NCBI GenBank assembly: GCA_036723735.1
Contig: DAIMGT010000031.1
Coordinates: 1-41,042, forward strand
Reading direction: 5' to 3'
Origin: UBA4656 sp002405525
GTDB lineage: Bacteria; Pseudomonadota; Gammaproteobacteria; Xanthomonadales; Ahniellaceae
DNA length: 41,042 nt
In this document: positions 19,078 to 28,905 of the stretch, in pieces
How the letters are laid out: the number at the start of each line of letters is the position of its first letter
Position numbering within the stretch: the first letter of the stretch is position 1
Notes under the pieces: model-generated
What the model was told of the DNA's origin: nothing
The model's input: only the letters and a program-made list of their open reading frames with translations
The model's database searches: none
Translations under genes and position numbers: made by a program

Positions 19078-20430
19078 GTGCAGGCCATCGCCACCAGCAA
19101 CGACTCTCTCGCGTCCCACGACCGGCTCGCCGATCTCGCCGTCGACGTGCTCGCGCGTTGCCGCGCGGCCGGCGCCAGCCAGGCCGAAGTCGGCATCGAC
19201 GACGAGCGCGGGATCAATGTCAACGTGCGGATGGGCGAGGTCGAAACCATCGAGCACACCCGCGACCGCGGCCTGTCCTTGACCGTGTACTTCGGCCGCC
19301 GCAAGGGTTCGGCCAGCACTGCCGACCTCGCCCCGGCCTCGATCGCCGCCACCATCGAGTACGCCTGTGCGATCGCCCGCCACACCGAGGAGGACCCCTG
19401 CGCCGGACTGGCCGCCCCGGATCGCATGGCGACCGGGTCCCCCGACCTCGACCTGTGGCATCCCTGGGCGCTGTCGCCCGAGCGCGCGATCGAACTCGGC
19501 ATCGCCTGCGAGGCCGCCGGCCGCGCGCTGGACGCGAGGATCGGCAACAGCGATGGCGCCAGCGTGTCGAGCGGCGACAGCGTGTCGGTGTACGCCAACA
19601 GCCACGGCTTCGTCGGCCGTGAGCGCGCCACCCACCACAGCGTGTCCTGCGCGCTGATCGCCGAGGACGACGCCGGGATGCAGCGCGACTACTGGTACAG
19701 CTGCGCGAGGTCGGCCGCCGACCTGGAGGACGTCGAGTCGGTCGGTCGCCGCGCCGCCGAGCGCACGCTGCGCCGGCTCGGCGCGCGCTGCCTGTCCACC
19801 CGCGAGTGCCCGGTGCTGTTCGCGCCGGAACTCGCGCGCGGCCTGGTCGGGCATCTGGTGGGAGCGGCCAGTGGCGGCGCCCTGTACCGTCGCGCCTCGT
19901 TCCTGCTCGATGCCGCGGGCACCCGCCTGTTCCCGGGCTGGTTCTCGATCCGCGAGGAGCCGCATCTGCCGCGCGGACTCGGGTCCTGCGCCTTCGACAG
20001 CGAGGGCGTGGCGACCGTCGCCAACGACCTGGTGCGCTGTGGCGTGCTCGAGCGCTACATCCTGTCCAGCTATTCCGCGCGCAAGCTGGGCCTGTCGAGT
20101 ACCGGCAACGCGGGCGGCGTGCACAATCTGCGGGTGTCGCCCAATGCCGGCTCGACGGCTCAGATCCTGCGCGACATGGGCCGTGGCCTGCTGGTCACCG
20201 AACTCATGGGGCAGGGCGTCAACACGGTCACCGGCGACTACTCGCGCGGCGCGGCAGGCTTCTGGATCGAGGCCGGCGAGCCGGCGTACCCGGTCGAGGA
20301 GATCACCATCGCCGGCAACCTGCGAAGCATGTTCTCCGGGATCGCCGCGGTGGGGGCCGAGGTCGACCGGCGCTCGCACATCCTGACCGGGCCGATCCTG
20401 GTCGACCGCATGACGGTGGCGGGCGAATGA
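19078..20430 (+). CDS. pmbA: Metalloprotease PmbA (TldE), TldD/PmbA family
   Basis: PmbA/TldE forms a heterodimer with TldD that degrades unfolded peptides and processes some secreted peptides; TldD, not PmbA, carries the metal site. The 450-residue protein has the N-terminal VNVRMGEVETIEHTRDRGL, YFGRRKGSASTADL, NSDGASVSSGDSVSVYANS, the central LVGAASGGALYRRASFLL and GLSSTGNAGGVHNL, and the C-terminal LVTELMGQGVNTVTGDYSRG and AYPVEEITIAGNL. GTG 19078 has GAAGGA seven bases upstream. It overlaps the next gene by four bases. tldD is not in the window. Confidence 0.95.
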   Translation: MQAIATSNDSLASHDRLADLAVDVLARCRAAGASQAEVGIDDERGINVNVRMGEVETIEHTRDRGLSLTVYFGRRKGSASTADLAPASIAATIEYACAIARHTEEDPCAGLAAPDRMATGSPDLDLWHPWALSPERAIELGIACEAAGRALDARIGNSDGASVSSGDSVSVYANSHGFVGRERATHHSVSCALIAEDDAGMQRDYWYSCARSAADLEDVESVGRRAAERTLRRLGARCLSTRECPVLFAPELARGLVGHLVGAASGGALYRRASFLLDAAGTRLFPGWFSIREEPHLPRGLGSCAFDSEGVATVANDLVRCGVLERYILSSYSARKLGLSSTGNAGGVHNLRVSPNAGSTAQILRDMGRGLLVTELMGQGVNTVTGDYSRGAAGFWIEAGEPAYPVEEITIAGNLRSMFSGIAAVGAEVDRRSHILTGPILVDRMTVAGE

Positions 20431-21398
20431 CCAAGGCAGCCGACCGCCGCATCGCCTTCGCGCTGCACGGCGGTGCGGGCGTGATCGACCCGGAGGCATT
20501 TCCTGCCACGCGTCGCGCGGCCGCGGCAGCGGCCCTGCGCGACATCGCGCAGCGCGCCGTCGCGGCCCTGCGCGGCGGCGCGCGCGCGATCGACGTGGTC
20601 GAGCACGCGGTGGTGGACCTCGAGGATTGCGAACACTTCAATGCCGGCCGCGGTGCGGTGCTCAACCGCGACGGCGAGGTCGAGCTCGACGCAGCGATCA
20701 TGGACGGGCGTGACCGCAGCGCGGGCGCCGTGTGCGCCGTTCGCTGTGTCAAGAACCCCGTGCGCGCCGCGCGCGCGGTGCTGGACGCCGGCGAGCACGT
20801 GCTGCTGGCGGGCGCCGGCGCCGACCGCTTTGCGTTGCAGTGCGGGCTGCCGGTCGCCGGCCCGGACTGGTTCGTGCTCGACGACCGCCGCGCGCAGCTC
20901 GCCGCGGCGCTGGCCGAAGGACGCATCACGCTCGACCACGACGAGCGCTGGTCCGATGCACAGCGCGTCAGCGGCACGGTGGGCGCGGTGGCGCTGGGCG
21001 CCGATGGCCACCTCGCCGCGGCGACCTCCACCGGCGGAATGACGAACAAGGCCCCTGGCCGTGTCGGCGATTCGCCGCTGATCGGCGCCGGCACCTTCGC
21101 CGACGACGACACTTGCGCGGTGTCGGCGACCGGGCACGGCGAGTTCTACATCCGTCGCGTGCTCGGGCATGACCTGCACGCGCGCATGCTCTACCTCGAA
21201 CAGCCCCTGCACGTCGCCGCCGAGGAAGCACTGGCCGAGGTGGTGCGCATGGGCGGCACGGGCGGCCTGGTCGCGGTCGATCGCTCGGGTACCGTGGTCC
21301 TGTCGTTCAACAGCCCCGGCATGTACCGCGCGTGGCTGGCCGACAACGGCACGATCCGCGTCGGCATCTACCGCGAGCCGGAGCCCGATTCGGGCTGA
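20427..21398 (+). CDS. Isoaspartyl peptidase / L-asparaginase (Ntn-hydrolase, plant type)
   Basis: The enzyme hydrolyses beta-aspartyl dipeptides and L-asparagine. It is made as a precursor that cleaves itself to expose a Thr nucleophile. The 323-residue protein has ALHGGAGVI, HFNAGRGAVLNRDGEVELDA, and the self-cleavage site in VSGTVGAVAL, where the Thr of GTVG is the nucleophile. TSTGGMTNKAPGRVGDSPL, GAGTFADD and SATGHGEFYIRR follow. ATG 20427 overlaps the pmbA stop (ATGA), so the two are translationally coupled. Both act on peptides, which suits a peptide-recycling role. Confidence 0.94.
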   Translation: MTKAADRRIAFALHGGAGVIDPEAFPATRRAAAAAALRDIAQRAVAALRGGARAIDVVEHAVVDLEDCEHFNAGRGAVLNRDGEVELDAAIMDGRDRSAGAVCAVRCVKNPVRAARAVLDAGEHVLLAGAGADRFALQCGLPVAGPDWFVLDDRRAQLAAALAEGRITLDHDERWSDAQRVSGTVGAVALGADGHLAAATSTGGMTNKAPGRVGDSPLIGAGTFADDDTCAVSATGHGEFYIRRVLGHDLHARMLYLEQPLHVAAEEALAEVVRMGGTGGLVAVDRSGTVVLSFNSPGMYRAWLADNGTIRVGIYREPEPDSG

Positions 21399-21644
21399 GC
21401 GGTCCGCCGTGCGCGGCGACCCCGCAGGGGCACTCGACGCGCAGGCCGCCTCACTACCCGATGTCGAGCCAGACCCGGCGATGGTCTCGCGGCCACCCTG
21501 GCCGACCTCGAGGCAGCGGCGCTGGAACAGGTCGGCCGCGCGCCCCTCGGGGCGGCGAAAACGCAGGGTAACGGGGCCCTGTGCGCGCTGTCGCGCCGGA
21601 ACGCCGGCTGGTGGCCAATTGTCGGTCGGTTCAGCGCCATGGCC

Positions 21645-21650
21645 TAAGAT
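21645..21650 (+). promoter_or_regulatory. Possible -10 box for the DUF3011 gene
   Basis: TAAGAT lies 44 bases before the ATG at 21695. A TTGTCG stands 20 bases upstream, which is too far for a good -35. The rest of the 296-base gap from 21399 shows no gene I can support. Confidence 0.3.
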
Positions 21651-21694
21651 GCGGGTCGTCCGCGGAACACGCCCGCGCCGCACTGGAGCCGCCG

Positions 21695-22234
21695 ATGCGA
21701 CTTGTCCTGCCATTCCTCGCAGCGGGCCTCGCACTGCTGGGCACCGCTGCCCCGGCCGCGGCGCAGTACGGCGGCGTGCTGCGGTGCGAGTCGCGTGACT
21801 TCCGCGACAACTATTGCCCGGTCAACACCCGCGGCGGGGTGCGCCTGCTGCAGCAGGTCAGCCGCGCGGACTGCTGGGAGGGCGAAACCTGGGGCTACGA
21901 CCGGCGCGGTATCTGGGTCACCCAGGGCTGCGCGGCCGATTTCGAGGTCGGCGGTGGCAGCGATCATGATCGCGGCTGGTACAGCCGGGACGGCGACCGC
22001 GGGCGCGGCGACTACCGCTGGGACGACGGTCGCGGCGACGAGCGCGGTGCGCAGCGCGTGTTCTGCGAGTCGCGGGACTTCCGCTACAACTACTGTCCGG
22101 TCCGCGTGCCTCGCGACGTGGACCTGGTGTACCAGCAGAGCAAGTCGGAATGCCGGTTCAACCGCTCCTGGGGTTGGGATCGCGGCGGCATCTGGGTTGA
22201 CCGCGGTTGCGCGGCGGAGTTCGTCGTCCACTGA
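21695..22234 (+). CDS. Secreted protein with two DUF3011 repeats
   Basis: A 179-residue exported protein of unknown function. A signal peptide ending AAPAAAQ is followed by two homologous halves: CESRDFRDNYCPVNTRGGVR with WGYDRRGIWVTQGCAADFEV, and CESRDFRYNYCPVRVPRDVD with WGWDRGGIWVDRGCAAEFVV. A hydrophilic Gly/Asp/Arg-rich linker joins them. Each half carries four cysteines, likely in disulfides, as in DUF3011 (lectin-like) proteins. ATG 21695 is preceded by GGAG. Export to the periplasm or outside is expected. Confidence 0.88.
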   Translation: MRLVLPFLAAGLALLGTAAPAAAQYGGVLRCESRDFRDNYCPVNTRGGVRLLQQVSRADCWEGETWGYDRRGIWVTQGCAADFEVGGGSDHDRGWYSRDGDRGRGDYRWDDGRGDERGAQRVFCESRDFRYNYCPVRVPRDVDLVYQQSKSECRFNRSWGWDRGGIWVDRGCAAEFVVH

Positions 22235-22254
22235 CCGTCGGCGAGCAGTGCGCG

Positions 22255-22400
22255 CCACACGGACGCAGGCGCGTCCACAGCGTCGCCAGCCACTTCCCGC
22301 CGGCGATCGCCGGCATCCCGTTGTGCAGGGGCCGCGCGTCGCCGCGGCGGTCTGCGAGCAGCCCGAGGCGTTCGCGCGTTCGGGGTGGCGAGCGCCGCGG
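22255..22400 (-). pseudogene. Decayed fragment of a prolyl 4-hydroxylase-like gene
   Basis: On the minus strand this stretch reads GDARPLHNGMPAIAGGKW then LATLWTR. It matches the C terminus of the intact hydrolase-like neighbour (PDPRTLHAGMPVLAGVKW, LGTLWTR). At DNA level, 22268-22330 and 22520-22582 align without gaps with 11 mismatches in 63 bases by my count. No open frame joins the fragment to the rest of the oxygenase domain. Confidence 0.6.
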
Positions 22401-22496
22401 TGCAGTCCCGGCGCGCGGCTTGCCACGGTGCGAGCTGGTGCATGGCGGGGACTCGCCTGCGGCATCGGGCGCGCCGCGCTTCGGGAACCGCCCGCG

Positions 22497-23768
22497 TCAG
22501 CAGTCGCGGATGCGCCGCTGGCGCGTCCACAGTGTGCCGAGCCACTTCACGCCGGCCAGCACCGGCATGCCGGCGTGCAGGGTGCGCGGGTCCGGCTCGC
22601 CGCCGGCGGTGAGGTTCACGAAGTGCACCACGCGACCGGTCCGCGGCACGATCCGCACGCCGAGCAGCGGAAAATCGGTCTCGCCGCCGGCGTCGACGTC
22701 GGCGAGGTAGGCGAAGGCGGTGTGCACCCGCTGGCCGGGCTGGTCGGGACGCGGGCTGTTGCCCGGGGCGCTCGGCGGCAGGTAGTCGCGGTGCGGGCGA
22801 TACTCCTGCCCGGGCAGGTAGCGCAGCAGGTCGAGATGTTCCGCGTTGGCCAGCGGCACCCCGAGCTTGGACACCATTCGCCACTGCAGCCAGCGCAGCG
22901 CGAAGTCTTCCTGGAACGTGTAGAACGAATGGTCGCTGCTCGTGCGGTGCTCATGCTCGACGAGTTTGCGCTCGTTGCCCGGGATCGTCACCGAGCGGTG
23001 CAGGAAGGGTTCGCCGAGCGCGATCATGAGCTCGCACTCCTCGGTCGAGTAGACGTCCTCCCAGGTCTCGACCAGCGGGTCGGCGCAGTGCACGCGGGTG
23101 GATGACGGACCAGGGCAGGGCAGCTCCAGTGCGGGCAGCGTGTCGACCGCGGGCGCTGGCGCCGGCGGCGCCGGATCGGCATCGCCGAGCAGGGCGCGCG
23201 CGCGCGGCAGGCCGCGTCGCGCGGCCTCCGCCAGCCAGGTGTCGGCCCCGGCGTCGCTGCGCGCGCGCAGGCGGCGCCCCCAAAGGTACTGGCTGACCGC
23301 GTCGCCCAGCGTGGCGGCGCGTGCGAGGCAGGCGTCGCCCGCGGCGGGATCGGCCCCGGACATGCGCGCGAGGAGCAGCGCGACGGCGCGCAGCGCCGGC
23401 GGGAAGTCACGCAGAGCGGCATCGCGAACGCGCGCCGCCATCGCTGGCGCGTCGAAGCGCACGTAGAAATCGCTCCAGCCGAGCAGGGCGAGCTGGCAGG
23501 CCGCCTCGCCGCCGCCCGCGGCTTCGGCGCGTTCGAGCAGCGCGACCGCCGCCCGCGGCTCGGCCGGGATGCCGATGCCGAACAGATGCAGCAGGCCGAG
23601 TTCGGTCAGCGCGCCGGCATGACCGCGTTCGGCGGCGTCGCGCCACAGGCGTCGCGCGCGGTGCCACTCCTGCCGGCCGGCGTGGACGCGGCCGAGCTGG
23701 AACTGCGCCTCGGGGTCGCCGGCGTGGGCGTGGCGATACAGCGTGTCGACATCGATGGAGGCGTTCAT
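22497..23768 (-). CDS. Prolyl 4-hydroxylase-type 2-oxoglutarate/Fe(II) oxygenase with N-terminal Sel1-like repeats
   Basis: A 423-residue protein. Residues 1-215 are Sel1/TPR-like helical repeats (GDPEAQFQLGRVHAGR, GHAGALTELGLLHLFGIGIP, GDAVSQYLWGRRLRARS). The C-terminal domain (about 225-423) is a P4H-type oxygenase. It has the iron ligands HxD in YRPHRDYLPP, a distal His in TLHAGMPV and the 2-oxoglutarate-binding Lys in GVKWLGTLW, plus AFAYLADVDAGGETDF and VHFVNL. It would hydroxylate a protein or peptide target, perhaps a ribosomal one, but the substrate cannot be read from sequence. ATG 23768 overlaps the EcsC-family stop by four bases. Confidence 0.88.
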   Translation of the reverse strand: MNASIDVDTLYRHAHAGDPEAQFQLGRVHAGRQEWHRARRLWRDAAERGHAGALTELGLLHLFGIGIPAEPRAAVALLERAEAAGGGEAACQLALLGWSDFYVRFDAPAMAARVRDAALRDFPPALRAVALLLARMSGADPAAGDACLARAATLGDAVSQYLWGRRLRARSDAGADTWLAEAARRGLPRARALLGDADPAPPAPAPAVDTLPALELPCPGPSSTRVHCADPLVETWEDVYSTEECELMIALGEPFLHRSVTIPGNERKLVEHEHRTSSDHSFYTFQEDFALRWLQWRMVSKLGVPLANAEHLDLLRYLPGQEYRPHRDYLPPSAPGNSPRPDQPGQRVHTAFAYLADVDAGGETDFPLLGVRIVPRTGRVVHFVNLTAGGEPDPRTLHAGMPVLAGVKWLGTLWTRQRRIRDC

Positions 23769-24619
23769 GGGGTGCGGGGCTTGCGTCGCTTGGTGGCTGC
23801 CGACTCGCGCGCGGCACCTTTCAGGGCGGCGGCCTTGCGCGCCGGCTTGCGGCGCGGCGCGTCGGCCGGCACGCCGAGGCCGAGCAGACGCGGCGGCTCC
23901 GGCAGCAGTTTGCCCAGCTGATCGAGCCAGATACGCCCCGCGCTGGCGGCCGCATCCAGTGCGGTCTTCGTGGCGTCCGTGGCCCAGCGCACGAGACGGC
24001 GCTCGTCGACCAGGGTGAACTCGCGCAGCAAGCCCGGCCAGTCTCCGGGGCTGGCCTGTTTCATCCGACACAGCGCCCGCGCGCGGGTGCCGATGGCCCA
24101 GGTGAGCGCCACGTGGCTGGCCGCCGCGGTGGCGACCTGCGCCACCGGCAGCGCGCGCCCGGCCAGCCCGCGGCCGAGGATGCGCTCGGCGCGCCGCGCG
24201 AAGGAGCGCGCCACCTCCACCCCCGCATTGCGCACCCCGCTGTGGGTGGCGGCGATGGCGAGCAGGGCAGTGCGTTCGGCTTGAGGGGGCAGGTCGACCT
24301 CGTACAGGGCGAAGGTCTCCGCGACCAGTTCCGCCTGCAGGGTGGTGACCACGGTGGCGTCCGCCAGTGGCCCGAGCACCGCACCCGCGACTTTGCCCAC
24401 GCCGGGGATCAGGCCCAGCAGCGCGCTGACCGTGCCCACCACGCCGACCTGCACGCACTTGGCGTTGACCATCACCGCGTGCAGTTCGTCGTCGGCGAGG
24501 TCCGGATGGCGTTCGCGGAACGATGCCACGCGGCGCCGGGCGGCGCGGTGGTCGACGCGGTCGACGCCGCGCCAGAGTTCGGCGGCGATGCGGGTCAGGC
24601 GGTTGGCGGTGTCGAGCAT
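23765..24619 (-). CDS. EcsC family protein
   Basis: A 284-residue protein of the EcsC family, whose biochemical role is unclear. The core has AVMVNAKCVQVGVVGTVSAL followed by a Gly-rich hydrophobic segment (LLGLIPGVGKVAGAVLGPL), a second apolar stretch in VVTTLQAELVAETFALYEVD and a third in AQVATAAASHVALTWAIG. The C-terminal 40 residues are Lys/Arg/Ala/Pro-rich (RRKPARKAAALKG) and look disordered. ATG 24619 has a run of C bases before it and no Shine-Dalgarno, so the start is provisional. It is coupled to the downstream prolyl hydroxylase by an ATGA overlap. Confidence 0.82.
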   Translation of the reverse strand: MLDTANRLTRIAAELWRGVDRVDHRAARRRVASFRERHPDLADDELHAVMVNAKCVQVGVVGTVSALLGLIPGVGKVAGAVLGPLADATVVTTLQAELVAETFALYEVDLPPQAERTALLAIAATHSGVRNAGVEVARSFARRAERILGRGLAGRALPVAQVATAAASHVALTWAIGTRARALCRMKQASPGDWPGLLREFTLVDERRLVRWATDATKTALDAAASAGRIWLDQLGKLLPEPPRLLGLGVPADAPRRKPARKAAALKGAARESAATKRRKPRTP

Positions 24620-24665
24620 TGGGGGGGGTCGCGGGGCGGGCCGCGGCATTGTCCACCGTCGGCCG

Positions 24666-24694
24666 GTGGCACGCCACGGGGCGGGCGGTAGACT
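24666..24694 (+). promoter_or_regulatory. Promoter of the ABC exporter gene, predicted to give a leaderless mRNA
   Basis: GTGGCA (24666-24671) and TAGACT (24689-24694) are 17 bases apart. The ATG at 24701 begins seven bases after the -10 box, and no ribosome site is visible. Confidence 0.45.
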
Positions 24695-24700
24695 GGCCCG

Positions 24701-26464
<1,764 letters not shown>

Positions 26465-26476
26465 GCCGCGCCGCGC

Positions 26477-26896
26477 TCAGCCCACGAACGGCTTGAGCGC
26501 CGCGTCGGGCGGGAACTCGGCGCGCGCGGGGATCGTGGCGGCCTGCAGACGGTTCGGCGATTTCGGCGACGAGCGGTCGTAGGCGGCGTCGGCCGCGCGC
26601 TGCGCGCCCTTGTGACCGACGCGGATGATGCACCCCGGTTCGTAGAACGACGAGTGCCGCGTCCACTGCGCGTAGCCGGTCTTGGCTTCGGCGGCGATGC
26701 CCTTGCGGCCGGGGCCGGGGCCGGGGAACAGGGGCACCCAGGCGCCTTCCTTCGCATCGGCGGCGATGCAGAGATAGTACTGCTGTGCCGACAGTTCGGT
26801 GCCGGCGGGCAGCGCCGCCTGCGCGCCGTGGGTGGCGAGCGTCCTGGGATCGAGCTGCAGCACGAGGCCGGGCGCGTGGACGTGGGGCAAGGGCAT
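26477..26896 (-). CDS. Conserved-looking protein of unknown function
   Basis: I do not recognise this protein of about 139 residues (152 if read from ATG 26935). It is soluble and has no signal peptide. Visible segments are HAPGLVLQLDPRTLATH, LSAQQYYLCIAADAKEGAWV, LFPGPGPGRKGI, YAQWTRHSSFYEPGCIIRVG and a final FPPDAALKPFVG. Several aromatic residues cluster in the middle. I prefer ATG 26896, because a possible -10 (TATGCT) lies at 26936-26931 on the minus strand and overlaps the other start. Neither start has a good ribosome site. Confidence 0.65.
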   Translation of the reverse strand: MPLPHVHAPGLVLQLDPRTLATHGAQAALPAGTELSAQQYYLCIAADAKEGAWVPLFPGPGPGRKGIAAEAKTGYAQWTRHSSFYEPGCIIRVGHKGAQRAADAAYDRSSPKSPNRLQAATIPARAEFPPDAALKPFVG

Positions 26897-26982
26897 TCCT
26901 GGCTGGCGCGCCGCGGAGCGCGAGGTACCCAGCATAGCCGCAAGCCGCGCCGCGCGGGTCGCGCCGCGGTGCCGCCGGCGGC

Positions 26983-27099
26983 TCAGGTCGGCGCGAACGC
27001 CTTCCCCGCCTTCTTCGCGTTCTTCTCCGCCTTCTTCTCCTTGGCCGTCCTGGCAGGCTTCTTCTTGCTCTCTTTCTTCTGGTCGCGGCTCTTGCTCAT
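26983..27099 (-). CDS. Very small Lys/Ala-rich basic protein
   Basis: A 38-residue reading frame beginning MSKSRDQKKESKKKPARTAK, with a body of alternating Lys, Ala and Glu and a C-terminal AGKAFAPT. About 15 residues are Lys, all or almost all encoded as AAG. ATG 27099 is preceded by a strong GGAGGAG at seven bases, the best ribosome site nearby, which supports real translation. No stop-codon artefact or overlapping gene explains it. It might bind nucleic acid or ribosomes, but this is a guess from charge alone. Confidence 0.65.
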   Translation of the reverse strand: MSKSRDQKKESKKKPARTAKEKKAEKNAKKAGKAFAPT

Positions 27100-27222
27100 G
27101 GCGGGCTCCTCCGGAATGGCCGTCGCAAGGGTACGCCGAACGGTGACCGGCTGTTGCCGGCGTGGGTGCGGGGTCGGGCGTGCCCCGGGGTGCGCAGGCC
27201 GCGGGCGTCGCGGTCTCGTGCC

Positions 27223-28104
27223 TCAATCTGCGCCGAGGAAGGTGTCCATCTCGCGCAGAAAGGTCGCACGATGCTCGAAGTAGGGCAGGGCGCCGCCCTC
27301 GTACACGGTCACCTTCCAGTTGCCCTTGCCGGTGACCAGCGGCAGGCCGCGATAGTCGGTGAAGTCGCCGCGCGTGCCGTGGCTCGCCCAGATGGGGTGA
27401 TCGAGCGACTCGTAGACCGCGTGAATGTCGGCGCTGAACAGGTTGGCGGCGAGGAAGTGCAGCGGGGCGAAGCGTGCGCCAGGCTGGCGCGCCGTGATCA
27501 CGTCGTAGGCCCAGAGGTCCTCGTCGATCGCCTTGCCGCCCCAGGTGCGTTCGAGGAAGTAGCGGATCACACCAGGGCGGGTGAGGCTGCGGTAGATCGC
27601 TTCGGCCCACAGCGGCTGCGAAAGGATCCGATGCAGGGTCGGCAGGCCGCGGCTGGCGCCGGGCGGGCCGCGCCGCGCCTTGGTGCCCATCAGGCCGGTG
27701 GGGCTGACCAGCGCGATGCGTCGGAAGCGTTGCGGACGTTCCATCGCCGCACGGGCGAGGAATTCGCAGCCCAGCGAGGCGCCCAGCGCGTCCACGGGCA
27801 GGTCGCCGCAGCGCTCGCGCGCGAGCTCGAGTACGGCGTGCAGGGCGTCGGTCATCAGGCGCGGTGTGTAGTCGTGGTCGCTGCGATCGCTGGCGCCAAA
27901 ACCGGGCAGGTCGAGCGCGAACACGGTGCGCTTGCGGCGGTAGTGCTCGTACAGCGGGCGCACCTCGGCCGCCGAAGCGGCGGCGTTGACGGTGTGCACC
28001 AGCAGCAGCGGCGGGCCCGAACCGTCAACGTAGCAGGCGAGGCCGGCGCGGACGACGCATTCGCCGGGGACGGCGGGCGGCAGCGGGGGCAGGATGGGGG
28101 CCAT
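27223..28104 (-). CDS. Alpha/beta hydrolase
   Basis: A 293-residue serine hydrolase of the alpha/beta fold. Features are the HT oxyanion region in LLLVHTVNAAAS, the turn FALDLPGFGASDRSD, nucleophile elbow DALGASLGCEF (Ser near 109), a cap region with Arg/Trp-rich helices, a likely acid after IWASHGTRGDF, and the final His in YFEHRATFLREM. There is no signal peptide, so it is likely cytoplasmic. The substrate is unknown. ATG 28104 has no clear ribosome site. It stands alone between two unknown regions. Confidence 0.88.
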   Translation of the reverse strand: MAPILPPLPPAVPGECVVRAGLACYVDGSGPPLLLVHTVNAAASAAEVRPLYEHYRRKRTVFALDLPGFGASDRSDHDYTPRLMTDALHAVLELARERCGDLPVDALGASLGCEFLARAAMERPQRFRRIALVSPTGLMGTKARRGPPGASRGLPTLHRILSQPLWAEAIYRSLTRPGVIRYFLERTWGGKAIDEDLWAYDVITARQPGARFAPLHFLAANLFSADIHAVYESLDHPIWASHGTRGDFTDYRGLPLVTGKGNWKVTVYEGGALPYFEHRATFLREMDTFLGAD

Positions 28105-28209
28105 GGTTTCGGGCGCTTGCGGTCGGTGCTGGCAGGTGTATCACGCCCGGCCCGCGCCGGCTCGCGGCCCCGACGGAGCCCGCCGGTTGAACCCTCGCGT
28201 TGCGCGGCT

Positions 28210-28905
28210 TCAGCGCCCCTCGGCCTCGAAGCGCTCGACATCGGCCAATGCGAGTTCGGCGCGGCGCACGCTCTGGCCGGCGGCGTTGTCGCGCATCGCG
28301 CGCGCGAGCTTCGGGAAGCGGCCGGCGCGGAAGGCGCGGGCGAGCAGCCAGAACACGCCCGCGCTGGCGCAGGCAAAGCCGATCCACGAGGCCACCACCA
28401 GCGGCTTGTGCACCCAGAGATCTGCCCCGGCGGCGGCGAAGGCCATCAGCATCATCGGCACCCAGGCGAAGCAGCCGATCCAGGCGAACATCACGCTGTT
28501 GCGCGTGCGCCAGTGGCGCAGTCGCGCAAGGCGCTTCTGCAGGTCGAGTACCGGCATCGTCCAGCGCAGGCCGCACAGCAGGCTGAGTTCGTAGCCGGCC
28601 GAAGCCGCCATCCAGATCCCGGTCGCGTGCAGGAACAGACCCGAGGCGAGCAGGTGCAGGCGGTCGAGGTTCGACGACCAGTAGCTCGCGGCGAACACGA
28701 TGAGACCGGCGCCTAGCGCAAACTGCTCCGCCTGGCCCCGCGCCAGCGGCCACAGCGCGCCGCGGCGGGCGCGCGGGCGGCGCCGGCGCGCGCCCGCGCG
28801 GCGCTCGCGCGCGTGGCCGAGGCCGAGGCCTTCCAGCCGCGCAAGCCGCGCGTCCAGCGCGCGCCAGGCGGACTTCAGGTCGTCGAATCCGGGGGTGGCG
28901 TTCAT
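28210..28905 (-). CDS. Four-helix membrane protein coupled to an ECF sigma factor; possible anti-sigma factor
   Basis: I do not recognise a named family. The 231-residue protein has a cytoplasmic N terminus (FDDLKSAWRALDARLARLEG), a very Arg-rich stretch (residues about 32-50) and four hydrophobic helices (FALGAGLIVFAASYW, LHLLASGLFLHATGIW, VMFAWIGCFAWVPMMLMAF, LVVASWIGFACASAGVFWLL). A charged C-terminal tail (about 35 residues) follows. Its ATG overlaps the sigma factor stop (ATGA). The position and topology fit a membrane partner that holds or releases the sigma factor. That is inference only. Confidence 0.75.
   Translation of the reverse strand: MNATPGFDDLKSAWRALDARLARLEGLGLGHARERRAGARRRRPRARRGALWPLARGQAEQFALGAGLIVFAASYWSSNLDRLHLLASGLFLHATGIWMAASAGYELSLLCGLRWTMPVLDLQKRLARLRHWRTRNSVMFAWIGCFAWVPMMLMAFAAAGADLWVHKPLVVASWIGFACASAGVFWLLARAFRAGRFPKLARAMRDNAAGQSVRRAELALADVERFEAEGR

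Noticed and set aside
21440..21640. Minus-strand stretch ending DHRRVWLDIG, like the C terminus of endonuclease/exonuclease/phosphatase proteins
   Set aside because: Only about ten residues fit, upstream residues in the same frame do not, and no intact frame joins it. Too little to call a gene fragment.
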